From Rhodobacteraceae bacterium HLUCCA12 (GTDB lineage: Bacteria; Pseudomonadota; Alphaproteobacteria; Rhodobacterales; Rhodobacteraceae), in contig LJSV01000002.1 in assembly GCA_001314715.1 (NCBI GenBank), positions 1 to 64,000 on the forward strand: 64,000 nucleotides of DNA, read 5' to 3'. A program made the translations under genes and the position numbers. The notes below the pieces were generated by a model. That model saw only the letters and a program-made list of their open reading frames with translations, was not told the DNA's origin and did no database searches. The first letter of the stretch is position 1. Each line of letters opens with the position of its first letter. Positions 36,816-45,473 of this stretch are shown here, one piece after another.

Positions 36816-37289
36816 TTAGCGACCAGCCACGGCCAAACGGTCCAGAAATCCCTGCAAGATGTAGCCCGCGGCGACATGGTCGATCACCAGCGCGCGCTTG
36901 CTGCGCGATGTGTCGGCTTCCAGCAGCGCGCGTTCGGCGGCTATCGTGGACAGGCGCTCGTCCCAGAACCCGATCGGCAGATCCGTCAGATTGGAGAGGT
37001 TGCGCGCAAAGGCGCGGGTTGCCTGGCAGCGCGGACCCTCGCTGCCGTCCATGTTCAGCGGCAAACCCAGCACGATGCCGGCAATCGCGCGCGCGGTCAA
37101 AATGTCCAGCAGTCGTGCGGCGTCCAGCGTGAACTTCTTGCGCCGGATCGTTTCAAGCGGGGTGGCGACGCCACGGCGCAGATCCGACACCGCGACGCCG
37201 ATGGTCTTTTCGCCCAGGTCCAGCCCGGCCAGCGCGCCCTGCGCCGCCAGCGCGGCGCGAAAGTCGTCGAAGTCAGTGTGAACGGCCAT
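36816..37289 (-). CDS. ruvX: Putative Holliday junction resolvase RuvX/YqgF
   Basis: 157 residues with the RNase H-like blocks of the YqgF family: [51 protein letters not shown] and [16 protein letters not shown]. The conserved acidic residues in the first, third and last blocks would bind the catalytic metals. The family processes pre-16S rRNA 5' ends and may resolve junctions. It starts 3 bases after the ccmI gene ends on the same strand, so the two are likely co-transcribed. Confidence 0.92.
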   Translation of the reverse strand: MAVHTDFDDFRAALAAQGALAGLDLGEKTIGVAVSDLRRGVATPLETIRRKKFTLDAARLLDILTARAIAGIVLGLPLNMDGSEGPRCQATRAFARNLSNLTDLPIGFWDERLSTIAAERALLEADTSRSKRALVIDHVAAGYILQGFLDRLAVAGR

Positions 37290-37292
37290 CGC

Positions 37293-38561
37293 CTATGGCC
37301 CCTCGAAACCGGCGCTGCGCGCGGCCTCCTCGATGACCTCCAATGCGTCGGGCCGGTCGGCGAAGACGGTGCGCGCCTCGTCCAGGATGGCGCGCGCGCG
37401 CTCGGTCTGGCCAAGGACGCCAAGCGCCGCGATCAGCCGCGCCCAGTCGTCGGGTGAACCGCCCTCGGCGGCCAGTCGCGCCGACAGCCCCTCGACCATG
37501 CCGCCGATCATCTCTGCGCGCTCGTCCTCGGACATGTCCATCGCGGCCTCGATATCGTCGCGGCTGGGGCCGCGCGATCCCTGCGCGTTTTCGGGCGGCA
37601 ACGTGTAACGCACGCCGGCGATATCGGCCAGATCCTCGATCGTGGCGCGGATATGGGGGACCCAGGGGGCATCAGGGCGGCTTTCATCCAGAAGGCGCCG
37701 CCACAGGCGAAAGGTCAGATCGGGGCGCCCGGTCTGGGCGAACATCAGCCCGGTGTAATAGCGCGCAGGCCCGTTGTCGGGGTCACGGCGCAGAATCTCC
37801 TCGATCACCTCTTCGGCCTCGCGCGAGACGACACCGCCTGCCGCAAGCACGAGCTGTTCTGCCAGAATGACCAGATCGGCAACGCGCATCTCGTCTTCCA
37901 GAAGCTCGATCACCTTGCGCTGGGCGTTGGCGGCAGCGGCGTGATTGCCCAGATTGGCCTCGTTGCGCGCCAGCAGCCTGTGTCCGTCAAGGTCAAGAGG
38001 CCGGGTCGCCAGCGCGGCGCGCAACTGTTCCATCAGTTCCAGAAACGAGTCGTCGGTTTCCGGCGGGTTGGGGCGTTGCGGATCGTTTTCCCAGTCCTCT
38101 TCCAGTTCGGATTGCGCCGGGCGCTCGGCCCGTTGCTCGGCGGCGTCGGCATGGCGCTGGACCAGCGGCCGGTCGCGATACAGGGGCGCACCCTCGCGCC
38201 AGTAAAGCGCGGCGGCAAGCGCGATCGCGACGATCACCAGCGCCAGCCCCAGCCGCCGGGCCCCGGCCGGGGCCGCCCGGACGGTCGCCGGGGCGGTGCG
38301 ATCGGCTTCCAGCAGGCGGCGCGCGATCTCGGTGCGCAGGCGTTCGGCCTCATCCGCCGTGACCAGACCGCGTGCCAGATCGCGATCGATCTCGCGCAAC
38401 TGGTCTGCATAGACGCGGATTTCGCGCTTGTTGGAGGGGGCGGGGCTGGCGCTGGCGCCATCGTCACGCAGGCGCATACCGCGCAAGAACCCCAGCACGA
38501 TCAGAATCGCCGCGATCAATGTGATCACCAGGGCAGGCGCCCAGAAGGTCCAGATTTCCAT
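37293..38561 (-). CDS. ccmI: c-type cytochrome biogenesis protein CcmI
   Basis: 422 residues. A membrane segment at about 8-28 and another at about 103-120 (GLALVIVAIALAAALYWREG) enclose the cytoplasmic loop with NKREIRVYADQLREIDRDLA, which is the leucine-zipper-like CcmI signature. The C-terminal TPR-like periplasmic part (about 165-415) should hold apocytochrome c for heme ligation. CcmI works with CcmF and CcmH; the other ccm genes are outside this window. The nearby cytochrome c gene at 49772-50290 is one likely client. Confidence 0.88.
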   Translation of the reverse strand: MEIWTFWAPALVITLIAAILIVLGFLRGMRLRDDGASASPAPSNKREIRVYADQLREIDRDLARGLVTADEAERLRTEIARRLLEADRTAPATVRAAPAGARRLGLALVIVAIALAAALYWREGAPLYRDRPLVQRHADAAEQRAERPAQSELEEDWENDPQRPNPPETDDSFLELMEQLRAALATRPLDLDGHRLLARNEANLGNHAAAANAQRKVIELLEDEMRVADLVILAEQLVLAAGGVVSREAEEVIEEILRRDPDNGPARYYTGLMFAQTGRPDLTFRLWRRLLDESRPDAPWVPHIRATIEDLADIAGVRYTLPPENAQGSRGPSRDDIEAAMDMSEDERAEMIGGMVEGLSARLAAEGGSPDDWARLIAALGVLGQTERARAILDEARTVFADRPDALEVIEEAARSAGFEGP

Positions 38562-38793
38562 ATCGACTCCAAATCCGATGTCGCCGGTTTATCCGTTTCG
38601 GCCCTCGGACAAAAGCGCAAGCGGCGTCAAATCGGCGCCATCGGGGGCGGCAGGGCGCCGCAGGGCTGCGACCTGCGGCCGCAGCCGCATGCGAATGTCG
38701 GTTTTCGCCGCCATGTGCCGCTTGCAGCCAAGGCCCGCGCCGTGGGAGGTTCCATGACCAATCCAGAAACGCGCGCGTCGAAAAGGCCCCCTG

Positions 38794-40038
38794 ATGAAAC
38801 GCTATTCGGTATTCGCCATCGCCCGCGAGGCGCTGCGTCAGCACTCGGGCTGGGGCCGCGCCTGGGCTTCGCCCGACCCCGCGCCCAGCTATGACGTGGT
38901 GATTGTGGGCGCGGGCGGGCACGGGTTGGCGACGGCCTATTACCTTGGCAGAAATTTCGGCATCACCAATGTTGCCGTGCTGGACAAGGGCTGGCTGGGC
39001 GGCGGCAACACCGGGCGCAACACCACGATCATCCGTTCGAACTATCTGCAGGACCCGTCCGCGGCGATCTATGAAAAGGCGCGCGCGCTGTATGAAACCT
39101 TAAGCCAGGATCTGAACTACAACATCATGTTCTCGCCGCGTGGCGTGATGATGCTGGCCCAGACCGAACACGAGGTGCGCGGCTACAAGCGCACCGAACG
39201 CGCGAATGCGCTGCAAGGTGTGGAAACCCGGTTCATCGACCCTGCCGAGGTCAAGCGGCTGGTGCCGATCATGAACATCGCGGGACCGCGCTATCCGGTG
39301 CTGGGGGCCTTGTGGCAGCCGCGCGCCGGCACGGCGCGCCACGATGCCGTGGCCTGGGGCTATGCACGGGCCTGTTCGGACATGGGCATGCACATCATCC
39401 AGAACTGCGAGGTCACGGGCGTGGAAAGCGCCGGTGGCCAGGTTTCGGCGGTGAACACCACGCGCGGCACCATCGGCTGCAAGAAACTGGGCATCGTCGT
39501 GGCGGGGCATTCCGGGCGTCTGGCCGATCTGGCTGGCTTCCGTCTGCCGGTGGAATCGGTGGCGTTGCAGGCGCTGGTGTCGGAACCGATCAAGCCCTGC
39601 ATGGACGTGGTGGTCATGGCCAACACCGTGCATGGCTACCTGTCGCAATCGGACAAGGGTGAAATGGTCATCGGCGGGGGCGCGGATCATTTCAACAACT
39701 ATACCCAGCGCGGTTCGTGGATGCATGTCGAAGAGACGGTGCGCGCGCTGAACGAGACCTTTCCGATGCTGTCGCGGCTGAAGATGCTGCGTCAGTGGGG
39801 CGGGATCGTGGACATGACCGGCGACCGCTCGCCCATCATCTCGAAAACACCGATGGGCGGATGTTTCATCAACTGCGGCTGGGGCACCGGCGGGTTCAAG
39901 GCGATCCCCGGTTCAGGCTGGGCCATGGCCGAACTGATGGCCAGGGGGCAGTCGCCCCTGGCCGAGGCCTTCACGCTCGATCGCTTCCGCGAGGGTCGCT
40001 TCATCGACGAAAGCGTGGCGGCAGGGGTGGCGCATTGA
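38794..40038 (+). CDS. soxB: Sarcosine oxidase subunit beta
   Basis: 414 residues. The FAD-binding motif is VVIVGAGGHGLATAYYLG (about 31-48), followed by GNTGRNTTIIRSNYLQDPSA. His183 in GTARHDAVAWGYARA corresponds to the histidine that carries covalent FMN in heterotetrameric sarcosine oxidases. SNYLQ and CGWGTGGFKAIPGSGWAMA complete the beta-subunit pattern. With SoxDAG it oxidises sarcosine to glycine, methylene-tetrahydrofolate and H2O2. The ATG at 38794 has AAGG 7 bases upstream. A possible upstream short reading frame overlaps its start. Confidence 0.95.
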   Translation: MKRYSVFAIAREALRQHSGWGRAWASPDPAPSYDVVIVGAGGHGLATAYYLGRNFGITNVAVLDKGWLGGGNTGRNTTIIRSNYLQDPSAAIYEKARALYETLSQDLNYNIMFSPRGVMMLAQTEHEVRGYKRTERANALQGVETRFIDPAEVKRLVPIMNIAGPRYPVLGALWQPRAGTARHDAVAWGYARACSDMGMHIIQNCEVTGVESAGGQVSAVNTTRGTIGCKKLGIVVAGHSGRLADLAGFRLPVESVALQALVSEPIKPCMDVVVMANTVHGYLSQSDKGEMVIGGGADHFNNYTQRGSWMHVEETVRALNETFPMLSRLKMLRQWGGIVDMTGDRSPIISKTPMGGCFINCGWGTGGFKAIPGSGWAMAELMARGQSPLAEAFTLDRFREGRFIDESVAAGVAH

Positions 40039-40123
40039 TGGACGCCAGAACGCCACGTCATTGGAACCGATCGCTGGCTGACAGGGTTTTTCCGGCAACG
40101 CAAAACAAGCTGGAGCCCAAAGC

Positions 40124-40306
40124 ATGCCGCAGGAAAACCTCACCGGCCGTGGAACGGTCGGGTTCATTCTTGGTGTCGTCGTCGTCGTTCTGGCAGGTGT
40201 CGTGTGGTATCTGGCCACCGACGGCAATCCCTTCGGGCGCGATGATCCGGGCATCTCGATCCAGTTGCCGGAGTCCGAGGAGATCGAGGTTCCGCTGCCG
40301 GATTGA
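40124..40306 (+). CDS. Small single-pass membrane protein within the sox locus
   Basis: 60 residues: a short polar N-terminus (MPQENLTGRG), a single membrane segment at about 11-30 (TVGFILGVVVVVLAGVVWYL), and an acidic periplasmic tail ending EEIEVPLPD. GGAG is 8 bases upstream of the ATG, a good ribosome site. It is not a shadow of soxB or soxD and lies between them, 85 bases after soxB. I know no named family. Membrane placement is inferred from hydrophobicity. Confidence 0.6.
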   Translation: MPQENLTGRGTVGFILGVVVVVLAGVVWYLATDGNPFGRDDPGISIQLPESEEIEVPLPD

Positions 40307-40323
40307 TCCGCGCGCCGGCACAG

Positions 40324-40351
40324 GGGCGCAGGCGTGGCAAGACCTGCGCCC
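40324..40351 (+). promoter_or_regulatory. Stem-loop between the two small sox-locus genes
   Basis: GGGCGCAGG pairs with CCTGCGCCC around a 10-base loop. No T tract follows. Possibly mRNA processing or stability. Confidence 0.35.
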
Positions 40352-40480
40352 ATCGCGCCATCGGCGGGATTCAGCCCAGCATGGGTTTGCCGGCACGGCA
40401 TTTGTCGTGCGCGGCTGGGCGAACCGACAGGGCATATGCCGCGTTTCTTCGGTATCTGAGACGAAACCGGAGGTAGCCCG

Positions 40481-40738
40481 ATGGCTTACGAATACGACCC
40501 GATCACTGGCCGCAACATGGCCGATCGCGAGGCCGAGCGTCACCCCGGCATCCGGGCCGGTGCCGGCTCGACACCCTGGCTCATCCTGGCAGGGGCGGTT
40601 GTCGCCATTCTCGCGCTTCTGTTCGCCTTTGGCGGACCGACCGAAGAAGGCACGAGCGGCGGGGACAGCATGCCTGCGACCGGCGAGGAAGTCGCTCCCG
40701 GCAGCGATGGTGAATCGCAATCGGCGCCAGCCGACTGA
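40481..40738 (+). CDS. Second small single-pass membrane protein within the sox locus
   Basis: 85 residues: polar charged N-terminal 30 (MAYEYDPITGRNMADREAER), one membrane segment at about 32-50 (PWLILAGAVVAILALLFAF), and a long acidic, Gly/Ser-rich tail (about 52-85). CGGAGGTAG lies 8 bases before the ATG, a strong ribosome site. Its architecture parallels the 60-residue neighbour: cytoplasmic start, one helix, acidic tail. No recognised family; role unknown. Confidence 0.65.
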   Translation: MAYEYDPITGRNMADREAERHPGIRAGAGSTPWLILAGAVVAILALLFAFGGPTEEGTSGGDSMPATGEEVAPGSDGESQSAPAD

Positions 40739-40768
40739 CGCCGCCCTTCATCCGAAATCTGCACCGGC

Positions 40769-40799
40769 AAGGCCGGGCGCCCCAGGGCGTCCGGCCTTT
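40769..40799 (+). terminator. Strong hairpin with T tail between the second small gene and soxD
   Basis: AAGGCCGG(G)CGCCC pairs with GGGCG(T)CCGGCCTT, a nearly perfect inverted repeat of 14 nt per arm with one G-U pair, followed by TTTG. It ends 24 bases before soxD. It looks like an intrinsic terminator or attenuator inside the sox locus. Confidence 0.6.
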
Positions 40800-40822
40800 G
40801 GTTCGTCTGCGTTGGAGGCCGC

Positions 40823-41146
40823 ATGCTTCTTCTGAGTTGTCCCTGCTGCGGCGTGAGCGCCGAGGAAACAGAATTCGTCAATGGTGGCGAGGCGCATCTG
40901 AAGCGTTTCGGTCCCGGCTCGGATGACGCCGATTACGAATCCTACATGTTCAACCGCAAGAATCCGATGGGCGTGCACTTCGAACGCTGGCGCCATGTCC
41001 ATGGTTGCGGCAAGTGGTTCATCGCGGCCCGGTGCACCGTCACGCTTGAGGTTTTCGCCACCTATCCGGCGCAGACGACCGAACCCCCCGCCGAAGTTGT
41101 CGCCCGCATCAAGGCCCGCCGCCCCGACTGGGAGGGATACAAATGA
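40823..41146 (+). CDS. soxD: Sarcosine oxidase subunit delta
   Basis: 107 residues of the small zinc-binding subunit. The Cys-rich start LLLSCPCCGVSAEETEF and HVHGCGKWFIAARCTVT contain the zinc-ligand Cys/His set seen in SoxD. FNRKNPMGVHFERW is also conserved. It stabilises the alpha-beta core of the oxidase. A GGAGG ribosome site precedes the ATG, and the stop overlaps the soxA start by 4 bases. Confidence 0.95.
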   Translation: MLLLSCPCCGVSAEETEFVNGGEAHLKRFGPGSDDADYESYMFNRKNPMGVHFERWRHVHGCGKWFIAARCTVTLEVFATYPAQTTEPPAEVVARIKARRPDWEGYK

Positions 41147-44139
41147 GCCATCGCCTGCCCGATGGCGGTCGCCTGATCGACCGTTCCAGACCGCTGGAAT
41201 TCACCTTCAACGGCAAGCGTTTCCAAGGCTTTGCCGGGGATACGCTGGCTGCCGCGCTGCTGGCCGGCGATCAGATGCTGGTGGGCCGTTCGTTCAAGTA
41301 TCACCGCCCGCGCGGGATCGTCGCCTCGGGCGCCGAGGAACCTAACGCGCTGGTCGGACTGGGCGAGGGGGCGCGGTTCGAACCCAATCAGCGCGCCACG
41401 ACGACCGAACTGTTCGCGGGGCTGAAAGCGATCAGCCAGAACCACTGGCCCAGTCTCGAATTCGACATCGGCGCCGTGAACAGCTGGTTTGCCCGGTTCC
41501 TGACGGCAGGCTTCTACTACAAGATGTTCATTCATCCGCGCGCTTTCTGGAAGCACGTCTATGAACCGATCATCCGGCGCTCTGCCGGGCTTGGGCGCGC
41601 GCCTGACCCCGAGACCCGCGATCCCGACCGCTATGAACAGATCCATGCCTTTTGCGACGTTCTGGTGGCCGGCGGCGGGCTGGCCGGGCTGACCGCGGCG
41701 CTGGGCGCCGCACGCCAGGGCAAGCGCGTGATCGTCATGGAACAGCAGCCGCATTTCGGTGGCCGCGTTGTTGTCGATACACCGGACATGGGCGGCACGC
41801 GTGCCGAGGACTGGCTCGATCAGACGCTGGACACGTTGCGCGGCATGGAGAACGTGACCGTCTTGCCGCGCACCATGGTCGCGGGCGTGCATGATCACGG
41901 CTATGCGCTGGGATACCAGCGCATAGCCGACCACGAGCCGGGGGCCGACAAGCCACGCCACCGGCTGTGGCGGGTGCGTGCCGGGCTGATCGTCAACGCC
42001 ACCGGCGCGATCGAGCGTCCGCTGAGTTTTGCCGGAAACGATATTCCCGGCGTGATGCTGGCCAGCGCGATGCGCGACTACCTGGTCAACTGGGCCGTGG
42101 CGCCGGGCAAGCGCGTGGTGATCGTCACCAACAATGACGACGCCTATCGCAGCGCGATCCGGCTGCATGAGGCCGGAGTCACGATTGCCGCCGTGATCGA
42201 CGCCCGCCCCGAGGCGCGCGGCCCCCTGCCCGAGCGCGCGCGCGCACTGGGTCTGCGCATTCTCGAAGGCATGGCCGTCCATCATGTTACCGGCCACAAG
42301 CGCGTCACCGGCGTGGCGCTTTGCCGCCAGGACGGCGACGGCGGGGCGGTATCCGAAAGCCTGCACTGCGACGCGGTCGGCATGTCCGGCGGCTGGTCGC
42401 CGGTCGTGCATCTGTGGTCCCATTGTGGCGGCAAGCTGATCTGGGACGAGGCCGGCGCCTTTTTCCGCCCCGATCCCGCGCGCCCGCCGCTGGGCCATGA
42501 CGGGCAGGGCTTCGTGCAGGCATTGGGCAGCGCCAACGGCGTGATGGACGCAGCCGCGGTCAGGGACGAAGCCGCCGCGGCTTTTGGGTCTGAACACGCC
42601 CATCCGGCAACAGACCCCACCAAAGCTGACGCGCCGATGGCCCCGGTCTGGATGATGCCGGCGCGGGCGCCTTTTGGCCTGCGCATGAAAATGTGGCTGG
42701 ACCCGCAGAACGACGTGAAAGTGTCCGATGTTCAGCTTGCCGCGCGCGAAGGCTATGAATCGGTCGAACACACCAAGCGCTACACCACGCTGGGCATGGC
42801 CACGGATCAGGGAAAGATCAGCAACATCAACGGCCTGGCCATTCTGGCCGATGCCCTGGGCCGGCCGATCCCGCAGGTGGGTACCACCACGTTCCGCCCG
42901 CCCTATACCCCGATCTCGATGGCTGCGATCGGGGGCGAGGCGCGCGGGCCGTTGTTCCAGCCCCTGCGCCGCACGCCCCTGCATGACTGGCACGAGGCCA
43001 ATGGCGCCTCGTGGGAGCCTGTGGGCCCGTGGCGGCGCCCCTATTGCTATCCGCGTTCGGGCGAAAGCCGCCACGACGCGGTGATGCGCGAGGTGCGCCA
43101 GGCGCGTGAAAGTCTGGGTCTCCTGGACGCTTCGACGCTGGGCAAGATCCTGGTCAGCGGCCCCGATGCCGCGCGTTTGATGGACATGCTCTATACCAAC
43201 ATGATGAGCAGTCTGAAGGTCGGCAAATGCCGGTACGGCCTGATGTGCAACGAGAATGGCTTTTTGATGGACGATGGCGTCGTGGCGCGCCTGTCCGAGG
43301 ATACGTTCCTGTGTCACACGACCTCGGGCGGCGCCGACCGCATCCACGCCTGGATGGAGGACTGGCTGCAATGCGAGTGGTGGAACTGGCAGGTGCATGT
43401 GATCAACCTGACCGAACAGTTCGGCCAGATCGCCGTGGTCGGCCCCAATGCCCGCAAGGTTCTGGAAACGCTGGACACCGACATCGACCTGGGCCGCGAC
43501 GCGCTGCCCTTCATGGAGTGGCGCGACGGCCATCTGGGCGGGATTTCCGTGCGGGTATTCCGGATCTCGTTCTCGGGCGAGTTGAGCTTCGAGCTTGCGG
43601 TGCCGGCCGGGCAGACCCGCGCCCTGTGGGACAAGCTTCTGGATGCCGGGGCCGCGTTCGGCGTCATGCCCTATGGCACCGAGGCGTTGCACATCCTGCG
43701 CGCGGAAAAGGGTTTCATCATGATCGGCGACGAAACCGATGGCACCGTCATTCCGCAGGATCTGGGCTTGAACTGGGCGATCAGCAAGAAAAAGGCCGAT
43801 TTCCTGGGCAAGCGCGGGATGGAGCGGCCGGCCATGACCTCGCCCGACCGCTGGAAACTGGTCGGGCTGGAGACGCTCGATGGTTCGGTCCTGCCCGATG
43901 GCGCCTTGGCCCCGCTCGAGGGCGAGAACGCGAATGGTCAGCGCCTGACGCAAGGGCGCGTGACCTCGACCTATTATTCGCCAACCCTGCAACAGGGTAT
44001 CGCCATGGCGCTGGTCCATCGCGGCCCCGACCGGATGGGCGAGGTGATCGCGTTCCTGGGCGAGGACGGCAAACCGATCGAGGCCCGGATCTGCGATCCC
44101 GTCTTTTATGACAAGGCTGGGGAGAAACAGAATGTCTGA
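41143..44139 (+). CDS. soxA: Sarcosine oxidase subunit alpha
   Basis: 998 residues, standard for SoxA. An N-terminal ferredoxin-like domain (about 15-90) has FNGKRFQGFAGDTLAAALLA. The NAD-binding flavoprotein domain has VLVAGGGLAGLTAALGAARQ (about 172) and SGGWSPVVHLWSHCGG. The C-terminal third (about 615-990) is a GcvT/aminomethyltransferase-like folate-binding domain, including AREGYESVEHTKRYTTLGMA before it and SFSGELSFELAVPAGQ within it. The folate domain accepts the sarcosine methyl as methylene-THF. SoxG starts inside its last codons, an 8-base overlap. Confidence 0.97.
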   Translation: MSHRLPDGGRLIDRSRPLEFTFNGKRFQGFAGDTLAAALLAGDQMLVGRSFKYHRPRGIVASGAEEPNALVGLGEGARFEPNQRATTTELFAGLKAISQNHWPSLEFDIGAVNSWFARFLTAGFYYKMFIHPRAFWKHVYEPIIRRSAGLGRAPDPETRDPDRYEQIHAFCDVLVAGGGLAGLTAALGAARQGKRVIVMEQQPHFGGRVVVDTPDMGGTRAEDWLDQTLDTLRGMENVTVLPRTMVAGVHDHGYALGYQRIADHEPGADKPRHRLWRVRAGLIVNATGAIERPLSFAGNDIPGVMLASAMRDYLVNWAVAPGKRVVIVTNNDDAYRSAIRLHEAGVTIAAVIDARPEARGPLPERARALGLRILEGMAVHHVTGHKRVTGVALCRQDGDGGAVSESLHCDAVGMSGGWSPVVHLWSHCGGKLIWDEAGAFFRPDPARPPLGHDGQGFVQALGSANGVMDAAAVRDEAAAAFGSEHAHPATDPTKADAPMAPVWMMPARAPFGLRMKMWLDPQNDVKVSDVQLAAREGYESVEHTKRYTTLGMATDQGKISNINGLAILADALGRPIPQVGTTTFRPPYTPISMAAIGGEARGPLFQPLRRTPLHDWHEANGASWEPVGPWRRPYCYPRSGESRHDAVMREVRQARESLGLLDASTLGKILVSGPDAARLMDMLYTNMMSSLKVGKCRYGLMCNENGFLMDDGVVARLSEDTFLCHTTSGGADRIHAWMEDWLQCEWWNWQVHVINLTEQFGQIAVVGPNARKVLETLDTDIDLGRDALPFMEWRDGHLGGISVRVFRISFSGELSFELAVPAGQTRALWDKLLDAGAAFGVMPYGTEALHILRAEKGFIMIGDETDGTVIPQDLGLNWAISKKKADFLGKRGMERPAMTSPDRWKLVGLETLDGSVLPDGALAPLEGENANGQRLTQGRVTSTYYSPTLQQGIAMALVHRGPDRMGEVIAFLGEDGKPIEARICDPVFYDKAGEKQNV

Positions 44140-44698
44140 ACCAGTCAGCGCCCTGCCGGGGTTTCGCAACGAGGGGATGATCAGCGTGGTCGAGGCCGGA
44201 CCATGCGGCATGATCACAATGCGCGGCGACCTGACGCTTCCGGCCTTGGCCAAGGCAATGACCGACGTGATGAAGGCCGACATTCCCGCGCAGCGACGCA
44301 TCACGCACTGTGATCACGGCCGGGTGGCCTGGATGTCGCCCGACGAGTTGTTGCTGATCACCGATTACGGCGCCGTGCCGGGCATCATCGGCGATTTGCA
44401 GTCGGCCATCGGCGACGCCTTCGTGTCGCTTGCCGATGTATCGGATGCGCGCGCGGTTTTCAGGCTCAGTGGACCACAGGTTTGCGACGTTCTGGCAAAG
44501 ATATGCCCGGTCGATTTCGCGGCTTTCGAGGTCGGCGAAATTCGCCGGACGCGGGCCGCGCAGGTTGCCGCCGCGTTGCTGCGCGACGCGGAACATGCCT
44601 TTACGCTGGTGTGTTTCCGCTCGGTTGCGCAGTACATGGGCGATCTTCTGGCAACCGTGTCGGCACCGGGTGGCGAGGTGGGCTTGTATCGCGGCTAA
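44132..44698 (+). CDS. soxG: Sarcosine oxidase subunit gamma
   Basis: 188 residues. ADIPAQRRITHCDHGRVAWM and MSPDELLLITDYG early, SLADVSDARAVFRLSGPQVC mid-protein, and TLVCFRSVAQYMGDLL near the end match SoxG, a GcvT-like subunit that completes the heterotetramer. The ATG at 44132 overlaps the end of soxA by 8 bases. It is the last sox gene; no folate genes (glyA, folD, purU) follow directly, unlike some sox operons. Confidence 0.93.
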   Translation: MSEPVSALPGFRNEGMISVVEAGPCGMITMRGDLTLPALAKAMTDVMKADIPAQRRITHCDHGRVAWMSPDELLLITDYGAVPGIIGDLQSAIGDAFVSLADVSDARAVFRLSGPQVCDVLAKICPVDFAAFEVGEIRRTRAAQVAAALLRDAEHAFTLVCFRSVAQYMGDLLATVSAPGGEVGLYRG

Positions 44699-44745
44699 GA
44701 CCGGGCAGGGGATGGCCGATCAGCGATGCAAACCGTCGCTGGCCC

Positions 44746-44775
44746 TTGACCTTTGCCGCTCAAGGACCCTTATTT
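44746..44775 (+). promoter_or_regulatory. Candidate promoter of sodB
   Basis: TTGACC and TTATTT with 18 bases between them. Position is reasonable for a start about 27 bases before the sodB ATG at 44810. Confidence 0.5.
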
Positions 44776-44809
44776 GCCCCAACCGAAACAACAAGAGATG
44801 AGGTTAGCC

Positions 44810-45415
44810 ATGGCTTTCACCCTTCCCGATCTGCCTTATTCGCACGACGCGCTGGCCCCCCTTGGGATGAGCCGCGAAACGCTGGAATATCATCACGACA
44901 TTCACCACAAGGCCTATGTCGACAACGGCAACAAGCTGATCGCGGGCACGGAGTGGGAAGGCAAGGCGGTTGAAGACATCATCCGCGGCACCTATCAGGC
45001 CGGCGCCGTGGCCCAGAACGGCATCTTCAACAATGCCAGCCAGCACTGGAACCACACCCAGTTCTGGGAGATGATGGGCCCCGGCGAGAACAAGGCGATG
45101 CCGGGTGAACTGGAAAAGGCGCTGGTCGATGCCTTCGGATCGGTCGACAAGTTCAAGGAAGAATTCGCCGCCGCGGGCGCCGGGCAGTTCGGGTCGGGCT
45201 GGGCCTGGCTGGTCAAGGACAAGGACGGTAGCCTGAAGGTCACCAAGACCGAGAACGGCGTGAACCCGCTTTGCTTTGGCCAGACCGCGCTTTTGGGCTG
45301 CGACGTGTGGGAGCACAGCTATTACATCGATTTCCGCAACAAGCGCCCGGCCTATCTGTCGAACTTCCTCGACAAGCTCGTGAACTGGGAAAACGTCGCC
45401 GCGCGGATGGGTTGA
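44810..45415 (+). CDS. sodB: Superoxide dismutase, iron type
   Basis: 201 residues. Metal ligands are His in LEYHHDIHHKAYVDN, His in SQHWNHTQFW, and Asp and His in CDVWEHSYYIDF. Gln in the NNASQHWNH block is the FeSOD-type gatekeeper, where MnSOD carries Gly. The fold is completed by FGSGWAWLVKDKDG. It removes superoxide in the cytoplasm; flavin oxidases such as the sox enzyme upstream are one source of oxygen stress. The ATG at 44810 follows GAGG; an ATG 12 bases upstream is less well spaced. A strong terminator follows. Confidence 0.95.
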   Translation: MAFTLPDLPYSHDALAPLGMSRETLEYHHDIHHKAYVDNGNKLIAGTEWEGKAVEDIIRGTYQAGAVAQNGIFNNASQHWNHTQFWEMMGPGENKAMPGELEKALVDAFGSVDKFKEEFAAAGAGQFGSGWAWLVKDKDGSLKVTKTENGVNPLCFGQTALLGCDVWEHSYYIDFRNKRPAYLSNFLDKLVNWENVAARMG

Positions 45416-45443
45416 AACCCTTTCGACAACGTGGATCAGCACG

Positions 45444-45470
45444 AAAGGGGGCCTTGGCGGCCCCCTTTTT
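45444..45470 (+). terminator. Rho-independent terminator of sodB
   Basis: GGGGGCC and GGCCCCC pair around a TTGGC loop, followed by TTTTT, 28 bases after the sodB stop. Confidence 0.9.
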
Positions 45471-45473
45471 GCG

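Noticed and set aside
41062-44304. 1080-residue open frame antisense to soxA
   Set aside because: It is the shadow of soxA in GC-rich DNA: no family motifs, low-complexity His/Arg/Gln-rich translation, and soxA is unambiguous.
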